From Acidianus infernus (lineage in GTDB: Archaea; Thermoproteota; Thermoprotei_A; Sulfolobales; Sulfolobaceae), in assembly GCF_009729545.1 (NCBI RefSeq), contig NZ_WFIY01000004.1, positions 904,001 to 968,000 on the forward strand: DNA of 64,000 nt, read 5' to 3'. Of this stretch, positions 27,826 through 37,437 are shown piece after piece. A program made the position numbers and the translations under genes. Position 1 is the stretch's first letter. Each line of letters opens with the position of its first letter. The notes below the pieces were generated by a model. The model did no database searches and was not told the DNA's origin. It saw nothing but the letters and a program-made list of their open reading frames with translations.

Positions 27826-28373
27826 TTAGTAGACCTTAAGGCTATCATATAAGCCGCTCTAACATCTTTATCCTTAATATTAACATATGGATTTCTTAGG
27901 CTAGTTCTGCTCTCATTAACCTTTTTAACAAATGGGAACCTTATACTTAATAATTTATAAACAAGTTCTCCGTATTTGTTTCCAGTTCCTACTCCTATGT
28001 ATATTCTCTTGTAAGGGTATTTCGATATTACTTCTTCTATGATATCCTCAATTTCATCTATCCAAGCTTCTAATATATCTATTATTATTCCGTCTCCTAG
28101 AATAACTACAGTTAATTTAGGAGAATTAGTATCTATTCCTATAAGCAACTCATCAAATTTTCTTTTTCCTAGTTTTAAACATTGTAAATACGTTATTGCT
28201 TTCTTTATATCGTCTTCTCCTTGTATAAAAACGTCAGCATTCTTATCAAAATCTGAAATTGTTAAATCTCCTGAATCTACTGTGGGAATTAGATCACTTT
28301 TCCTTAGCTCTTGAACAAGTTGTCTAAAAATTCTTGGGTTGTTGACCTTAATTGCTACCTTTTTAATACCCAC
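27819..28373 (-). CDS. Putative RuvC/RNase H-fold protein
   Basis: 184 residues. The middle reads LLIGIDTNSPKLTVVILGDG, the first-strand pattern of RuvC/YqgF-type nucleases; then IYIGVGTGNKYGELV, and near the C-terminus KDKDVRAAYMIAL, where such folds place the last acidic helix. Residues 1-65 form a separate small domain (KVAIKVNNPRIFRQLVQELRKSD). Candidate acidic residues are D101, an Asp/Glu in the middle and D175. Whether it is a nuclease is inference. It overlaps the RNA kinase gene by seven bases. Confidence 0.6.
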   Translation of the reverse strand: MGIKKVAIKVNNPRIFRQLVQELRKSDLIPTVDSGDLTISDFDKNADVFIQGEDDIKKAITYLQCLKLGKRKFDELLIGIDTNSPKLTVVILGDGIIIDILEAWIDEIEDIIEEVISKYPYKRIYIGVGTGNKYGELVYKLLSIRFPFVKKVNESRTSLRNPYVNIKDKDVRAAYMIALRSTKC

Positions 28374-28391
28374 AAATAAAAATTATACTTA

Positions 28392-28924
28392 GTGGAATAT
28401 AAGCATTGTAAGTTAAGTGAATTTATTTTCAAGAACGGTAACTTAGTCTCGCTATATGGAGTAGCTGGTAGTGGAAAGACTGCAGTAGCTCTTCAAGTGC
28501 TTGAAGATATAACACCGTCAATATATATTTCTACTCAAGGAAAATCGTATGAGGCAAGAGTAGAGAGTATGACACTTACTAATAAAAATACTTTCTTTGT
28601 TGAGGCAAATAGTGCAGACGAACTAGTAGAAAATATTGTTCGAGGTATTCAACTTCAACCTGAGCTTCTTGTAGTAGATTCTATTAATACTTTCTACAGA
28701 TTAAGTAGAAAGGCGGTAGATTTAATTCATCCGTTAATTTTTCTTAAGGAGTTTTCTAAATATAAAAAAGTCATAATAACGTGGCAGGTATCCATGAATA
28801 ATAGAGTTAGTGGTGAGAAATTTATGAGGTATTTTTCTGATGACGTAATAAGGGTTACCAAGAATTATTTAATAGGTAATTTAAGAGAGTGCAAGTTTAA
28901 AATAACGGATAGAGGCGTTATAGG

Positions 28925-28943
<19 letters not shown>
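28392..28943 (+). CDS. RadA/RecA-superfamily ATPase paralogue
   Basis: 183 residues, a bare RecA core: Walker A LYGVAGSGKTAVA (about residues 19-31), Walker B LLVVDSINTFYR near 96, and KVIITWQVS near 133. It lacks the N-terminal DNA-binding domain and polymerisation motif of RadA. Such Sulfolobales RadA paralogues modulate recombination. Starts at GTG. The carS start overlaps its last 19 bases. Confidence 0.85.
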
Positions 28944-29419
<476 letters not shown>

Positions 29420-29427
29420 GTTTATGT

Positions 29428-29763
29428 ATGGGAAATACTAACAAGCTTTACTCAGAAATTCTAAGCAGTTATGTTATAATAATCCTTATAGTATTAATAA
29501 TGATGGGCATAATGGGGGTACTTGCAATACCTTATTATATATCACCAATTACGTATTCTAATGGAGGAGCCCCAGCAGGAGTTACTTACCTTGATGCCGG
29601 AATAATATTAATTGCCCTAGTGCTTGTAGGTATATATCTAATTGAGAGAAAGCAGTTTGAGTTCGGATTAGTTAGTGTACTATTTGTGCTTATAGTATTG
29701 ACAATTCTTATATGGGATCTCTATGGTGTGAACGACGTTACCAATATCATGCATAATATTTGA
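29428..29763 (+). CDS. Uncharacterised membrane protein, three helices
   Basis: 111 residues from the ATG at 29428 (a GTG at 29413 overlaps carS). Helices fall at about residues 12-35, 52-70 and 80-100. No known motif. Located directly after carS, so a role at the membrane is natural but unproven. Confidence 0.65.
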   Translation: MGNTNKLYSEILSSYVIIILIVLIMMGIMGVLAIPYYISPITYSNGGAPAGVTYLDAGIILIALVLVGIYLIERKQFEFGLVSVLFVLIVLTILIWDLYGVNDVTNIMHNI

Positions 29764-29807
29764 GTCCTCATGAAAAAACATTTATATTAAACGTGAAAGT
29801 TAAGCCT

Positions 29808-30023
29808 ATGGAATCAATAAAAATTAAACTTTCAACTGGTAGGGAAGTAGAAATAAATGATGATACAGTGAAAATTTTGAACAAATATGTAAGGACTCAG
29901 ATGACTTTAGAAGAGTTGGCAAAGGAATTGGGCTTAAATGGATGGGAAGAGGCATACGATTTGATAAAGCAAGTTCCTGCATGGATAATGTGGTATCCAG
30001 AAACTATATATAAGAGAAGTTAA
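29808..30023 (+). CDS. Uncharacterised 71-residue protein
   Basis: The reading frame is open from a TTG at 29760, but a TATA (ACATTTATATTAAA, 29778-29791) lies about 26 bases before the ATG at 29808, which fits a leaderless start there and 71 residues. The protein has two strands (ESIKIKLSTGREVEI), then helices (MTLEELAKELGL, WEEAYDLIKQ) and a Trp-rich end. No family recognised. Its stop overlaps that of convergent mcm by four bases. Confidence 0.65.
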   Translation: MESIKIKLSTGREVEINDDTVKILNKYVRTQMTLEELAKELGLNGWEEAYDLIKQVPAWIMWYPETIYKRS

Positions 30024-32080
30024 ACTTTCTTGTAACACTCTGGTTTTGCTTCGTAAATTAATCCGCTCTTTTTCATATCGGAAATTAGTTTTTCAGTGCT
30101 TTGCCTTTCTATTCCTTCTCTTTCTGCTTCCTTAACAATTTCCCTTAATTTTGCGCAACCTTCAGATCCAGATAATGTATCTATTATTTCCATAATTTTG
30201 ACCATTTTTTCTCTAGCACTCTTAGGCTTTCCAGTCATTATAGTATCAATATCCATCGTGCCTGACTCTACGTCGATCCCAACTTTTTCTAGGAATATCC
30301 TCATTATATTTATAGCATTTTCAGCATCTTCCTTTGTTACAGTTTTTCTTAGTGCCATTCTGGCGTAAGCCTCCGATAATCTAATTAAGGCTTCAAGCTG
30401 CCTTGGTGTTATAAGTATTGGAGAATCTGGAGTTTCACTGCTCTTCTTTCTCATTTCAACGTAAAAATCTGCTAATAACTGTTTAGCCTCTTCTGTTAAT
30501 TCTGGATTTACGTACTTTCTGGCATAGGCTATATACTTCTTGAGTAAATCAACCGGTATAATATCCTTTACCTGCTTACCTCCGTGCATATCTAGAATAT
30601 GAGTAGCTAATCTCTGATCTTCATCACCTGGCTTATCAACTAGTATGAAAATTAAGTCAAACCTTGACAGTATGGTAGGCGGTAAATCAATGTTTTCTGA
30701 AATTCCTCTTTCTGCAATATATCTTCCAAACTTAGGGTTGCCAGCAGCAATTATAGTAGCTCTAGCATTAAGCTTTGCTACAATGCCAGCTTTTGCTATT
30801 GAAACAGTTTGTTGTTCCATGGCTTCGTGTATGGCAACTCTATCTTCTTCTCTCATTTTATCTATTTCATCAATTACTGCAATTCCTCCGTCTGCTAATA
30901 CTAAAGCCCCAGCTTCTAAATAATAATCACCACTGTTTTTCTCTCTTACTACAGCGGCCGTTAAACCGGCAGCAGTTGCACCTTTTCCTGTAGTATAAAC
31001 TGATCTAGGTGCAACTCTAGCTGCGAACTGCAAAATTTGCGACTTTGCAGTTCCTGGATCTCCTATTATAAGTACGTGTATATCTCCTCTTATTCTTGTT
31101 CCGTCTGGCATTACCCTAGGAACTCCGCCAAATAAAGCTAAAGCTATTGCTTCTTTTATTTCCCAATGATCAAATATTGATGGTGCTATTGAAGATATAA
31201 TTTTTTGTTTTATCCATGGATCTTTAGCTAGATCTTCTATTTTCTTTTTATCCTCGTCCGTTATTTCTACTTCGTCTAGAACTTTCTGTGAAACTTCTAT
31301 GCTTAAAGCTTTCATGTATACATCAAATACTGCTCTACTGCCTCTTTTTACTATAGAATCCTGCTTGATTAATAAAATGCCAGTTATCTTTACCCTATCT
31401 CCTGGTCTAGCAGAATCTACTAAATCATCTTCCAGGACTACTTCCAGTTGCCTAGGTAATTGGCCTGGTGGCACTTCTTCCGGCCTTTCTTGTAAGATGA
31501 CCTTTTGCCAATCTGTTAATTTAGTTTTCTCTGCAACTATTTCAAATTGTCCTGGCTTTCCGCATAGTGGACATACGGTTGGAGTTTTTATTATTTCATC
31601 CATTTCTTCGTCTCCTTCTGGCCATTCAAACTCTTGATTGCAATCTGGATGGATATGCTTAAACACCACTTTGTATGCTCTTTCCTTAACTGGGGTTTGC
31701 TTAGTAAGTATACCTTCTACTGTAATCAGCTTATTGATATAATTACTTCTTATCTTTCTTAATTCTATAGTTCTTGGAAGATTTATTAGTCTTACATGTA
31801 CTCTTTCAACTTCATCTGGATACGTTGGATCTATTTCTGATATTATTTTAAGTAGTTTTTCGTCAAGAATTTTGAGTGTATATAAAGGATTGGCAATTAT
31901 TTCAGTAGCTATCTTATCATTATAAGAATATATATCACTAAAATCTAGCAAAAGACTTTTCTTTCTATAGGCTATCATTTCGTTCAATTGATTCATGTAT
32001 TTATAGTTTCCCGAGGAGTCCTTGAAATTCTTAATAAAGTTCTCAAACTCTGTTGGTAAATCAATTTGTTGGGTTTCCAA
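30020..32080 (-). CDS. mcm: Replicative helicase MCM
   Basis: 686 residues. N-terminal domain with a zinc site (HPDC, then CPLCGKP, about 146-175), then the AAA+ core: Walker A IIGDPGTAKSQ near 343, Walker B AVIDEIDKM near 402, sensor 1 AAGNPKFGRY near 448 and arginine finger LSRFDLIF near 475, and a C-terminal winged helix. MCM forms the hexameric replication helicase. The gins23 gene lies just upstream and overlaps it by 20 bases, so helicase and its cofactor are one operon. Confidence 0.98.
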   Translation of the reverse strand: METQQIDLPTEFENFIKNFKDSSGNYKYMNQLNEMIAYRKKSLLLDFSDIYSYNDKIATEIIANPLYTLKILDEKLLKIISEIDPTYPDEVERVHVRLINLPRTIELRKIRSNYINKLITVEGILTKQTPVKERAYKVVFKHIHPDCNQEFEWPEGDEEMDEIIKTPTVCPLCGKPGQFEIVAEKTKLTDWQKVILQERPEEVPPGQLPRQLEVVLEDDLVDSARPGDRVKITGILLIKQDSIVKRGSRAVFDVYMKALSIEVSQKVLDEVEITDEDKKKIEDLAKDPWIKQKIISSIAPSIFDHWEIKEAIALALFGGVPRVMPDGTRIRGDIHVLIIGDPGTAKSQILQFAARVAPRSVYTTGKGATAAGLTAAVVREKNSGDYYLEAGALVLADGGIAVIDEIDKMREEDRVAIHEAMEQQTVSIAKAGIVAKLNARATIIAAGNPKFGRYIAERGISENIDLPPTILSRFDLIFILVDKPGDEDQRLATHILDMHGGKQVKDIIPVDLLKKYIAYARKYVNPELTEEAKQLLADFYVEMRKKSSETPDSPILITPRQLEALIRLSEAYARMALRKTVTKEDAENAINIMRIFLEKVGIDVESGTMDIDTIMTGKPKSAREKMVKIMEIIDTLSGSEGCAKLREIVKEAEREGIERQSTEKLISDMKKSGLIYEAKPECYKKV

Positions 32081-32600
32081 TCACATCACCGTAAAATGAG
32101 GTTATAATCTTTCTCATACTTAAGTATGCCAAATATTCTTCTTTTGTCATTTTACTTATAAGTGTTTGGTCATTTATGCTCAGAGAAGCTAATTGTATAA
32201 TTTTTCTTAATCTAATTAATGAAATTTCATTAACCATGCTCTTCACTTTCTTTAATTCTTCCAATCCATTAAGTCCTTTTGCTTTAAGTTCTTCCTCAAG
32301 TTTTTTTATTCTAAAATAAATATCTGGGTACGTTTTTACTAGTGACGCAGGAGTAGTGGAATTTTGTTTTTCCTGAAAAAGTAATTTACCTAACTCTTCA
32401 GTAGTTATTGAATTAATTTTTACTAGATTTTGTTTTTCCAAATATTGTGCAAGCCATAATGGAATTTCGTCTTCGCTTCCTTTAGATAACGAGATTTCTA
32501 TAAATCCCAGATCTAAAGGACCAATATCGTCAAATACAGCGACCTTTTTCTTCTCTGTTAGTTGTAATTTATCTAAAGCCCTTAGCAATACTTTAAACAT
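32061..32600 (-). CDS. gins23: GINS complex subunit Gins23
   Basis: 179 residues: beta domain first (VAVFDDIGPLDLGFIEISLSKGSEDEIPLWLAQYL) and the helical domain second, the B-A order of the Gins23 type. The location next to mcm and near orc1/cdc6-2 is the known arrangement in Sulfolobus. GINS with Cdc45 activates MCM. Divergent from the THUMP gene by about 20 bases. Confidence 0.87.
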   Translation of the reverse strand: MFKVLLRALDKLQLTEKKKVAVFDDIGPLDLGFIEISLSKGSEDEIPLWLAQYLEKQNLVKINSITTEELGKLLFQEKQNSTTPASLVKTYPDIYFRIKKLEEELKAKGLNGLEELKKVKSMVNEISLIRLRKIIQLASLSINDQTLISKMTKEEYLAYLSMRKIITSFYGDVIGNPTN

Positions 32601-32620
32601 ATATTCTATATTTGATTTTT

Positions 32621-33124
32621 ATGCTTAATAACAATATGGAACCTAAGCTGATTATTACCACGTTACCTGGAAAAGATAAGAAATGCAAAGCCGAGATACT
32701 TGATAGGCTTTTAATAAAAGATGAGAATGTGCAAATAGATGAGATTAAGCAAAATGTATTCCTCATTTATTCTAAACTTTCTCCACTAGAGGCTTACGGT
32801 TTAATAATTTCAGCACCTCCTTCATGTATAGGTAGGATTTTTACTATAGATAAGATAAGCGACTTATCCAATATTTTTGAAGACGCAGAAAAATTATTAT
32901 CTTCTAGAAAATTCAAAAAATTTTATGTAGAATGTATTAATAGAGGTAATAAACAAGTTGATTGTAGGTCAATAGAAATAGGAATAGGCTTAAGAATGAA
33001 AGGCAAATTAGAAGTAGATTATAAGAATCCAGACTATATTCTTTTTGTAAATTTAATAGGCGATAAGGTCTATTTGTCAATAATGAGGAAGGGTCAGGAA
33101 AAAGTTTCGGTTAACACTCTCTAA
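32621..33124 (+). CDS. THUMP-domain protein
   Basis: 167 residues from ATG 32621; a TATA-like TTTAAACA about 26 bases upstream fits a leaderless start. The second half (SSRKFKKFYVECINRGNKQVD, IEIGIGLRMKGKLEVDYKNPDYILFVNLIGDKVYLSI) is a THUMP fold, an RNA-binding domain of tRNA-modifying enzymes. No catalytic domain follows, so it resembles Tan1-type proteins that assist tRNA cytidine acetylation. TmcA, the acetyltransferase, is encoded at 21.4-23.6 kb of this window; a partnership is a guess. Confidence 0.75.
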   Translation: MLNNNMEPKLIITTLPGKDKKCKAEILDRLLIKDENVQIDEIKQNVFLIYSKLSPLEAYGLIISAPPSCIGRIFTIDKISDLSNIFEDAEKLLSSRKFKKFYVECINRGNKQVDCRSIEIGIGLRMKGKLEVDYKNPDYILFVNLIGDKVYLSIMRKGQEKVSVNTL

Positions 33125-33169
33125 TAAAATATAAAGTATTACCACTAAAATATCGTATGAGTGAAAGTT

Positions 33170-34408
33170 ATGGCTTTACCTAGTGATATAATAAATAGCA
33201 GTTTAAACTCACCTAGCGTGTTAAAAGATGGATCTAAATTAAATCCAGACTATATTCCAGAAAGATTACCTCATAGAGAAGATAAGCTAAAGGAGTTAAC
33301 AATAGCTTTTAGAGATATAGTTAATGATCCAGGAAAATCGTCAGTGAGAGTAGTTATAACTGGAAGGACTGGTACTGGAAAAACAGTTACTGCGAGGATT
33401 TTTGGTAAAGCGTTCGCAGAACAAGTTAAAAATAGGGGAATTAAAGTTGAATATGTTCATGTAAATTGCCACAGAGAAAGGACTTTATATTTAATTACTT
33501 TGAAAATTGCAGAGCAACTAAAATTATCTATTCCACCTAGAGGTTTATCTTCACAAGAAGTTTTCAAAATAATTCACGAATATTTGGAAAGAAGAAATAT
33601 ATATGTAATAATAACTCTAGACGAATTTGATTATTTCCTTAATTCATCTCCACCAGAAGACATTTACTTTATTGTAAGGTTATATGATGAATTAGCAGTC
33701 AATGTAAAAAGGGTAAGTTATATTTTCATCATTAGAGATTTGACTACGCTATCAAGCCTAGATAAAACAGTAAGAGATCATATAGCTAGAGACATAATAG
33801 AATTTCCACCGTATAAGTCAAACGAGTTATATGATATTTTACAAGATAGGGTTAAAATGGCATTTTATGACGGAACAGTTTCAGATGATGCTGTAAAATT
33901 CATTTCTGACATTAATGGCTTTGATAAAGGAGGAAGCGGAAATGCCAGACTTTCAATAGAAACTTTAGAGTTGGCTGGAAGAATAGCTGATGCAGAAGGC
34001 TCACCTATAGTTACAGTAGAACATGCTAAAAAGGCTAATTCAAGGCTTAATGAAGAGGCTAGTATAATTTTAGATGAATTAAATTACCTAGAATTGCATC
34101 CTATGTTGCTAGTTAAAGCTTTGATAAACTTGTCAAAAAGAGAGAAAAAAGAGTCATTCCCCATAGGAGAAGTAGAAGATGAATATTCAAGATTATGCGA
34201 GCTATTAGGCGTAGAGCCTAGGAGACATACTCAAGTCTTTGAGTATATGAGAAGACTAAAACTAATGGGAATAATCAATACACAACAGAGCGGTAAAGGA
34301 ATGAGAGGAAGAACAACTTTACTTTCATTAACATTCCCTGCTAGCCAAGAATTAGACGATTATGTAACAAAATTGATAGGGGCGTTGAAGAATTCAGAGC
34401 AGAAATGA
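33170..34408 (+). CDS. cdc6-2: Orc1/Cdc6 initiator-family protein (Orc1-2 type)
   Basis: 412 residues: Walker A ITGRTGTGKTVTARIF near residue 63, Walker B VIITLDEFDYFL near 148, sensor 1 FIIRDLTTL, sensor 2 GNARLSIETLELAG near 265, and a C-terminal winged helix (RRHTQVFEYMRRLKLMGII). The neighbours gins23 and mcm match the place of cdc6-2 in Sulfolobus. This paralogue is reported to act as a DNA-damage-response regulator rather than an initiator. GTG 33161 is an alternative start. No origin repeats are seen beside it. Confidence 0.9.
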   Translation: MALPSDIINSSLNSPSVLKDGSKLNPDYIPERLPHREDKLKELTIAFRDIVNDPGKSSVRVVITGRTGTGKTVTARIFGKAFAEQVKNRGIKVEYVHVNCHRERTLYLITLKIAEQLKLSIPPRGLSSQEVFKIIHEYLERRNIYVIITLDEFDYFLNSSPPEDIYFIVRLYDELAVNVKRVSYIFIIRDLTTLSSLDKTVRDHIARDIIEFPPYKSNELYDILQDRVKMAFYDGTVSDDAVKFISDINGFDKGGSGNARLSIETLELAGRIADAEGSPIVTVEHAKKANSRLNEEASIILDELNYLELHPMLLVKALINLSKREKKESFPIGEVEDEYSRLCELLGVEPRRHTQVFEYMRRLKLMGIINTQQSGKGMRGRTTLLSLTFPASQELDDYVTKLIGALKNSEQK

Positions 34409-34409
34409 T

Positions 34410-34646
34410 TTTATAAGATTTAAAATTATTTATACATTAATAAAATATGGTGATCTTCCTATATCAAATTTATCAAAACTAGCTAGAGTAAAATTTAATG
34501 TTCTAAAGAGGGAATTAAATTACTTAAGTGAAAAGGGATATATAGAGATATTATCTGGTGAAAGAGCTAAAATAGTCAGATTGAACTACGCTAATCAAAA
34601 GATTATTATCTTAAAGAACCTATTAGAAGAATTAGATGATTTATGA
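34410..34646 (+). CDS. Small winged-helix protein without a clear start codon
   Basis: The plus frame gives FIRFKIIYTLIKYGDLPISN, LSKLARVKFNVLKRELNYLS, EKGYIEILSGERAKIVRLNY and a leucine-rich end, about 75-80 residues with a clear winged-helix pattern. The frame is open from 34389, but holds no ATG, GTG or TTG upstream of the conserved part; an ATG at 34405 is in another frame, one base out. The TGA overlaps the moaC ATG as ATGA, which supports translation. Either an unusual start (ATT/ATA) is used or a one-base deletion has hit the N-terminus. Confidence 0.55.
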   Translation, partial: FIRFKIIYTLIKYGDLPISNLSKLARVKFNVLKRELNYLSEKGYIEILSGERAKIVRLNYANQKIIILKNLLEELDDL

Positions 34647-35092
34647 CAGAGGCAAGAATGGTAGATATTAGTGAAAAACAACCAGTACTTAGAATAGCTG
34701 TAGCGGAAGGTTATATTAAATTAAAAAAAGAGACCATAAATAAAATTAAAAGAGGAGAAATAGAGAAAGGAGACGTGATAACTGTAGCTAAGGTAGCAGG
34801 AATAATGGCTGCAAAGAAAACTCCTGAAATATTACCTATGTGTCATCCTATACCTTTAGAATCAATAAATGTTGACGTGGAACTAGAAGAAGATAAAGTT
34901 AGAGTTAAAACGGAAGTAAAGGCCCATTATAAGACTGGAGTCGAAATGGAAGCGTTAACTGCTACGTCTGTGGCATTGCTAACAATATGGGATATGGTTA
35001 AAAAATATGAGAAAAATGAAGAAGGCCAATATACAACTACACAAATTGATGGAATAAAAGTCGTTAATAAGCTTAAGATTTCTTCCTCTTAG
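34643..35092 (+). CDS. moaC: Cyclic pyranopterin monophosphate synthase MoaC
   Basis: 149 residues with VDISEKQPVLRIAVA at the start, MAAKKTPEILPMCHPIPLE near 58 and KTGVEMEALTATSVALLTIWDMVKKYEK near 110; the conserved His and Lys/Asp of the active site are present. It converts the MoaA product to cPMP in molybdenum cofactor synthesis, linking to moeA, mobA and mobB at 7.7-10 kb. It converges with rfcL, overlapping 20 bases. Confidence 0.95.
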   Translation: MTEARMVDISEKQPVLRIAVAEGYIKLKKETINKIKRGEIEKGDVITVAKVAGIMAAKKTPEILPMCHPIPLESINVDVELEEDKVRVKTEVKAHYKTGVEMEALTATSVALLTIWDMVKKYEKNEEGQYTTTQIDGIKVVNKLKISSS

Positions 35093-36425
35093 TAGTATAT
35101 CCTCTTCCTCCACTACTATAGTACCTTTTTGACGTTGCGCCAGTTTTACTATAACTAGTTTCTTCTTTTTCTTCTTCGGCTTCTTGAGATCTACCAGATA
35201 TTTCATTAAGAAAGTTAATCTCGTCTGGGGATAAATCCATGTCTTTGCTCAATTTATCTTCATATTTCTTATAAAATTGTAAGAATAAAGGATAAACGTC
35301 GTTAAGAGTTTTATTCTCAGATGAATGAATTTTACTAGCTATTTTACTAACTATTTTATCCCTAATCTCCCTATTAGATTTCGATTTAGAGAGCAATTGG
35401 ATAGTTTGAGGAAACTGGTATTTCCTCCACTTAGGTTTCCAGCCAGGATTTTGTTTCTCGATTTCGGCCATAGCAACTCCAGGCCCCATCATATCAAAAG
35501 TATAGCTTAACATATCCCAGCTAGAAGTCTTTGCCCTAGACAAGAATATTGACGCCCTGGCAAGTGCGTCATACGCTCTATATACATCTTCCATATTATC
35601 GTACTGAACTGGTATGTTTTCTGAGAACCATTTCATGAGCAAATCATAATCCACTTGAGAACTAGTTACTGCATTTTTAGCTTGCCAGGCATATTTTGCC
35701 CAAAACACTCCTCTTACGGTTTCAAAAGGATCTAATTCGCTCTCTTTTCTTCTGGCGAATTCCTTTACGCTCTCTACTGTAACCTTCTTAAATCCTTCTG
35801 CCGTAGCTTCTAAAAGGTTTATAGCATATCTAGCATCTCCATCACTAATTTCTATAATTTCGTCTAGAGCATCGTCATCGCATTGCAACTTTTCGGAAGT
35901 GCATATTTTTCCAAGAATTTTCCTCAAAGCATATTTACCAAGTTTTTTAACTTCAACTAATTTTGCAAGGTTTCTTAATTCTCTTAAAGAAGGATCCCAA
36001 GGATCATTTGCAGCTAATAACACTGGATATCTAGTCTTTTGAACTAGTTCAGCTATTGCTGGAATTGCACCCATATCTTGCCTTGCATTTATTCCATCAA
36101 CTTCATCTAGAAAGATTAGCTTCCCTTTTATGCCAAAAAGGCTACCACTTACCGCTGCTCTTTGTGCTATATTTTTTATTGCCTCTAGATTTCTGCTATC
36201 ACTAGCATTCATTTCTAATAATTCCAGACCGTAATCGTGAGCTAAAGCCTGGGCTAATGTAGTTTTCCCAGTTCCAGGTGGACCATATAGCAATAAAGCC
36301 TTATTTTCTGGTTTTCCTGACAACCAACTTTCGATCCATCTTTTTAACTCTTGTTTTACGTCATCCTGGTTTTCAACGTCGTTTAATGATTTAGGCCTAT
36401 ACTTTATTATCCATGGTAAAGTCAT
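35073..36425 (-). CDS. rfcL: Replication factor C large subunit
   Basis: 450 residues: PWIIKYRPKSLNDVENQ, Walker A LLYGPPGTGKTTLAQAL near 46, Walker B IFLDEVDGI near 107, the collar domain (about 220-360), and a C-terminal charged tail of Glu-rich then Ser/Gly/Lys-rich sequence (SQEAEEEKEE, ending TKRKKS). One large and four small subunits load PCNA. It overlaps rfcS by four bases (ATGA), a coupled pair. Confidence 0.96.
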   Translation of the reverse strand: MTLPWIIKYRPKSLNDVENQDDVKQELKRWIESWLSGKPENKALLLYGPPGTGKTTLAQALAHDYGLELLEMNASDSRNLEAIKNIAQRAAVSGSLFGIKGKLIFLDEVDGINARQDMGAIPAIAELVQKTRYPVLLAANDPWDPSLRELRNLAKLVEVKKLGKYALRKILGKICTSEKLQCDDDALDEIIEISDGDARYAINLLEATAEGFKKVTVESVKEFARRKESELDPFETVRGVFWAKYAWQAKNAVTSSQVDYDLLMKWFSENIPVQYDNMEDVYRAYDALARASIFLSRAKTSSWDMLSYTFDMMGPGVAMAEIEKQNPGWKPKWRKYQFPQTIQLLSKSKSNREIRDKIVSKIASKIHSSENKTLNDVYPLFLQFYKKYEDKLSKDMDLSPDEINFLNEISGRSQEAEEEKEETSYSKTGATSKRYYSSGGRGYTTKRKKS

Positions 36426-37402
36426 TTAGAAGACCCTACATATTTATTTCCATAAATAGCTATTTTAGCTAGTAATGCGGACAATTGGATTTCATCATCA
36501 GCTCCTTCTATTATTCTAAACTCAACCTCACCTATGTAATCCATTAATAATACTCTTAACTCTTCTGGAATTTGCAATTCATTAGAAGTCAATTCTCTAT
36601 GAAGCTGTTTAACTATATCCTCACCAGATAGTCCATATGTAACTAGTAATGACCTCAACTTTTCCCTAGCTTCCATGAATTTTCCAGATAACGCAAGCTT
36701 TAGCATATCTCTAACTTCTTTAGGCTGTGCAAGTCCAAGAACCTTAAAAACAGTCTCAACGGTAACTTTTCCATAAGCCGATGCTGCTTGAAGCGTATTT
36801 ATCGCTTTTCTCATATCACCCATAGTAACATCGTAAATAGTCTCTAGTGCTTTCTCATCGTATTCTACTTTCTCTTCTTTTGCTATATACTCAAGTCTGC
36901 TAACTACGTCTTCTTTCTTTAGCGGATAAAACCTAAAGAGTGCAGTCCTAGACTGAATAGGGTCAATTATTTTACTTAAATAATTACAAGCGAGTATAAA
37001 CCTTGTTGATTCCGTATAAAGCTCCATTGTTCTTCTTAATGCCTGCTGAGCATCGGCTGTCATATTATCTGCCTCATCAAGTAAAATCACTTTAAACGGT
37101 ACAGAGGATGAAACCATAGTCCTGGCAAATTCTTTAACCTTATTCCTGATTACATCAATTCCTCTTTCATCACTTGCGTTTAATTCTAAAAAGAATTGCT
37201 CATATGAATCTCCATAAAGGTCGTGAACTAGAGCCAATGCAGCAGTAGTTTTACCAGTACCAGGCGGACCAGCAAAAAGTAAGTGTGGCATGTTCTTTTC
37301 TTTCACGAATCTTTTTAATCTTTCAACTATGTCTTTTTGATTAACTATATCGTCTAAACTTCTTGGCCTATATTTCTCCGCCCAAAGGATTTCTTCTTCC
37401 AT
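36422..37402 (-). CDS. rfcS: Replication factor C small subunit
   Basis: 326 residues: WAEKYRPRSLDDIVNQ, Walker A LFAGPPGTGKTTAALAL near 41, Walker B VILLDEADNM near 105, the SRC arginine-finger region (LDPIQSRTALFRF-like, IIDPIQSRTALFRFYPL near 147) and a collar domain. Forms the clamp-loader motor with RfcL. Confidence 0.97.
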   Translation of the reverse strand: MEEEILWAEKYRPRSLDDIVNQKDIVERLKRFVKEKNMPHLLFAGPPGTGKTTAALALVHDLYGDSYEQFFLELNASDERGIDVIRNKVKEFARTMVSSSVPFKVILLDEADNMTADAQQALRRTMELYTESTRFILACNYLSKIIDPIQSRTALFRFYPLKKEDVVSRLEYIAKEEKVEYDEKALETIYDVTMGDMRKAINTLQAASAYGKVTVETVFKVLGLAQPKEVRDMLKLALSGKFMEAREKLRSLLVTYGLSGEDIVKQLHRELTSNELQIPEELRVLLMDYIGEVEFRIIEGADDEIQLSALLAKIAIYGNKYVGSSK

Positions 37403-37437
37403 CGAGACAAATATTCTTGCCTAAAATTAAAAAGGAT

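Noticed and set aside
33125..33169. Replication origin beside the orc1/cdc6-2 gene
   Set aside because: I looked for ORB or mini-ORB repeats and AT-rich unwinding elements around the gene and found no repeated GC-containing boxes. In Sulfolobus this paralogue is not next to an origin either.
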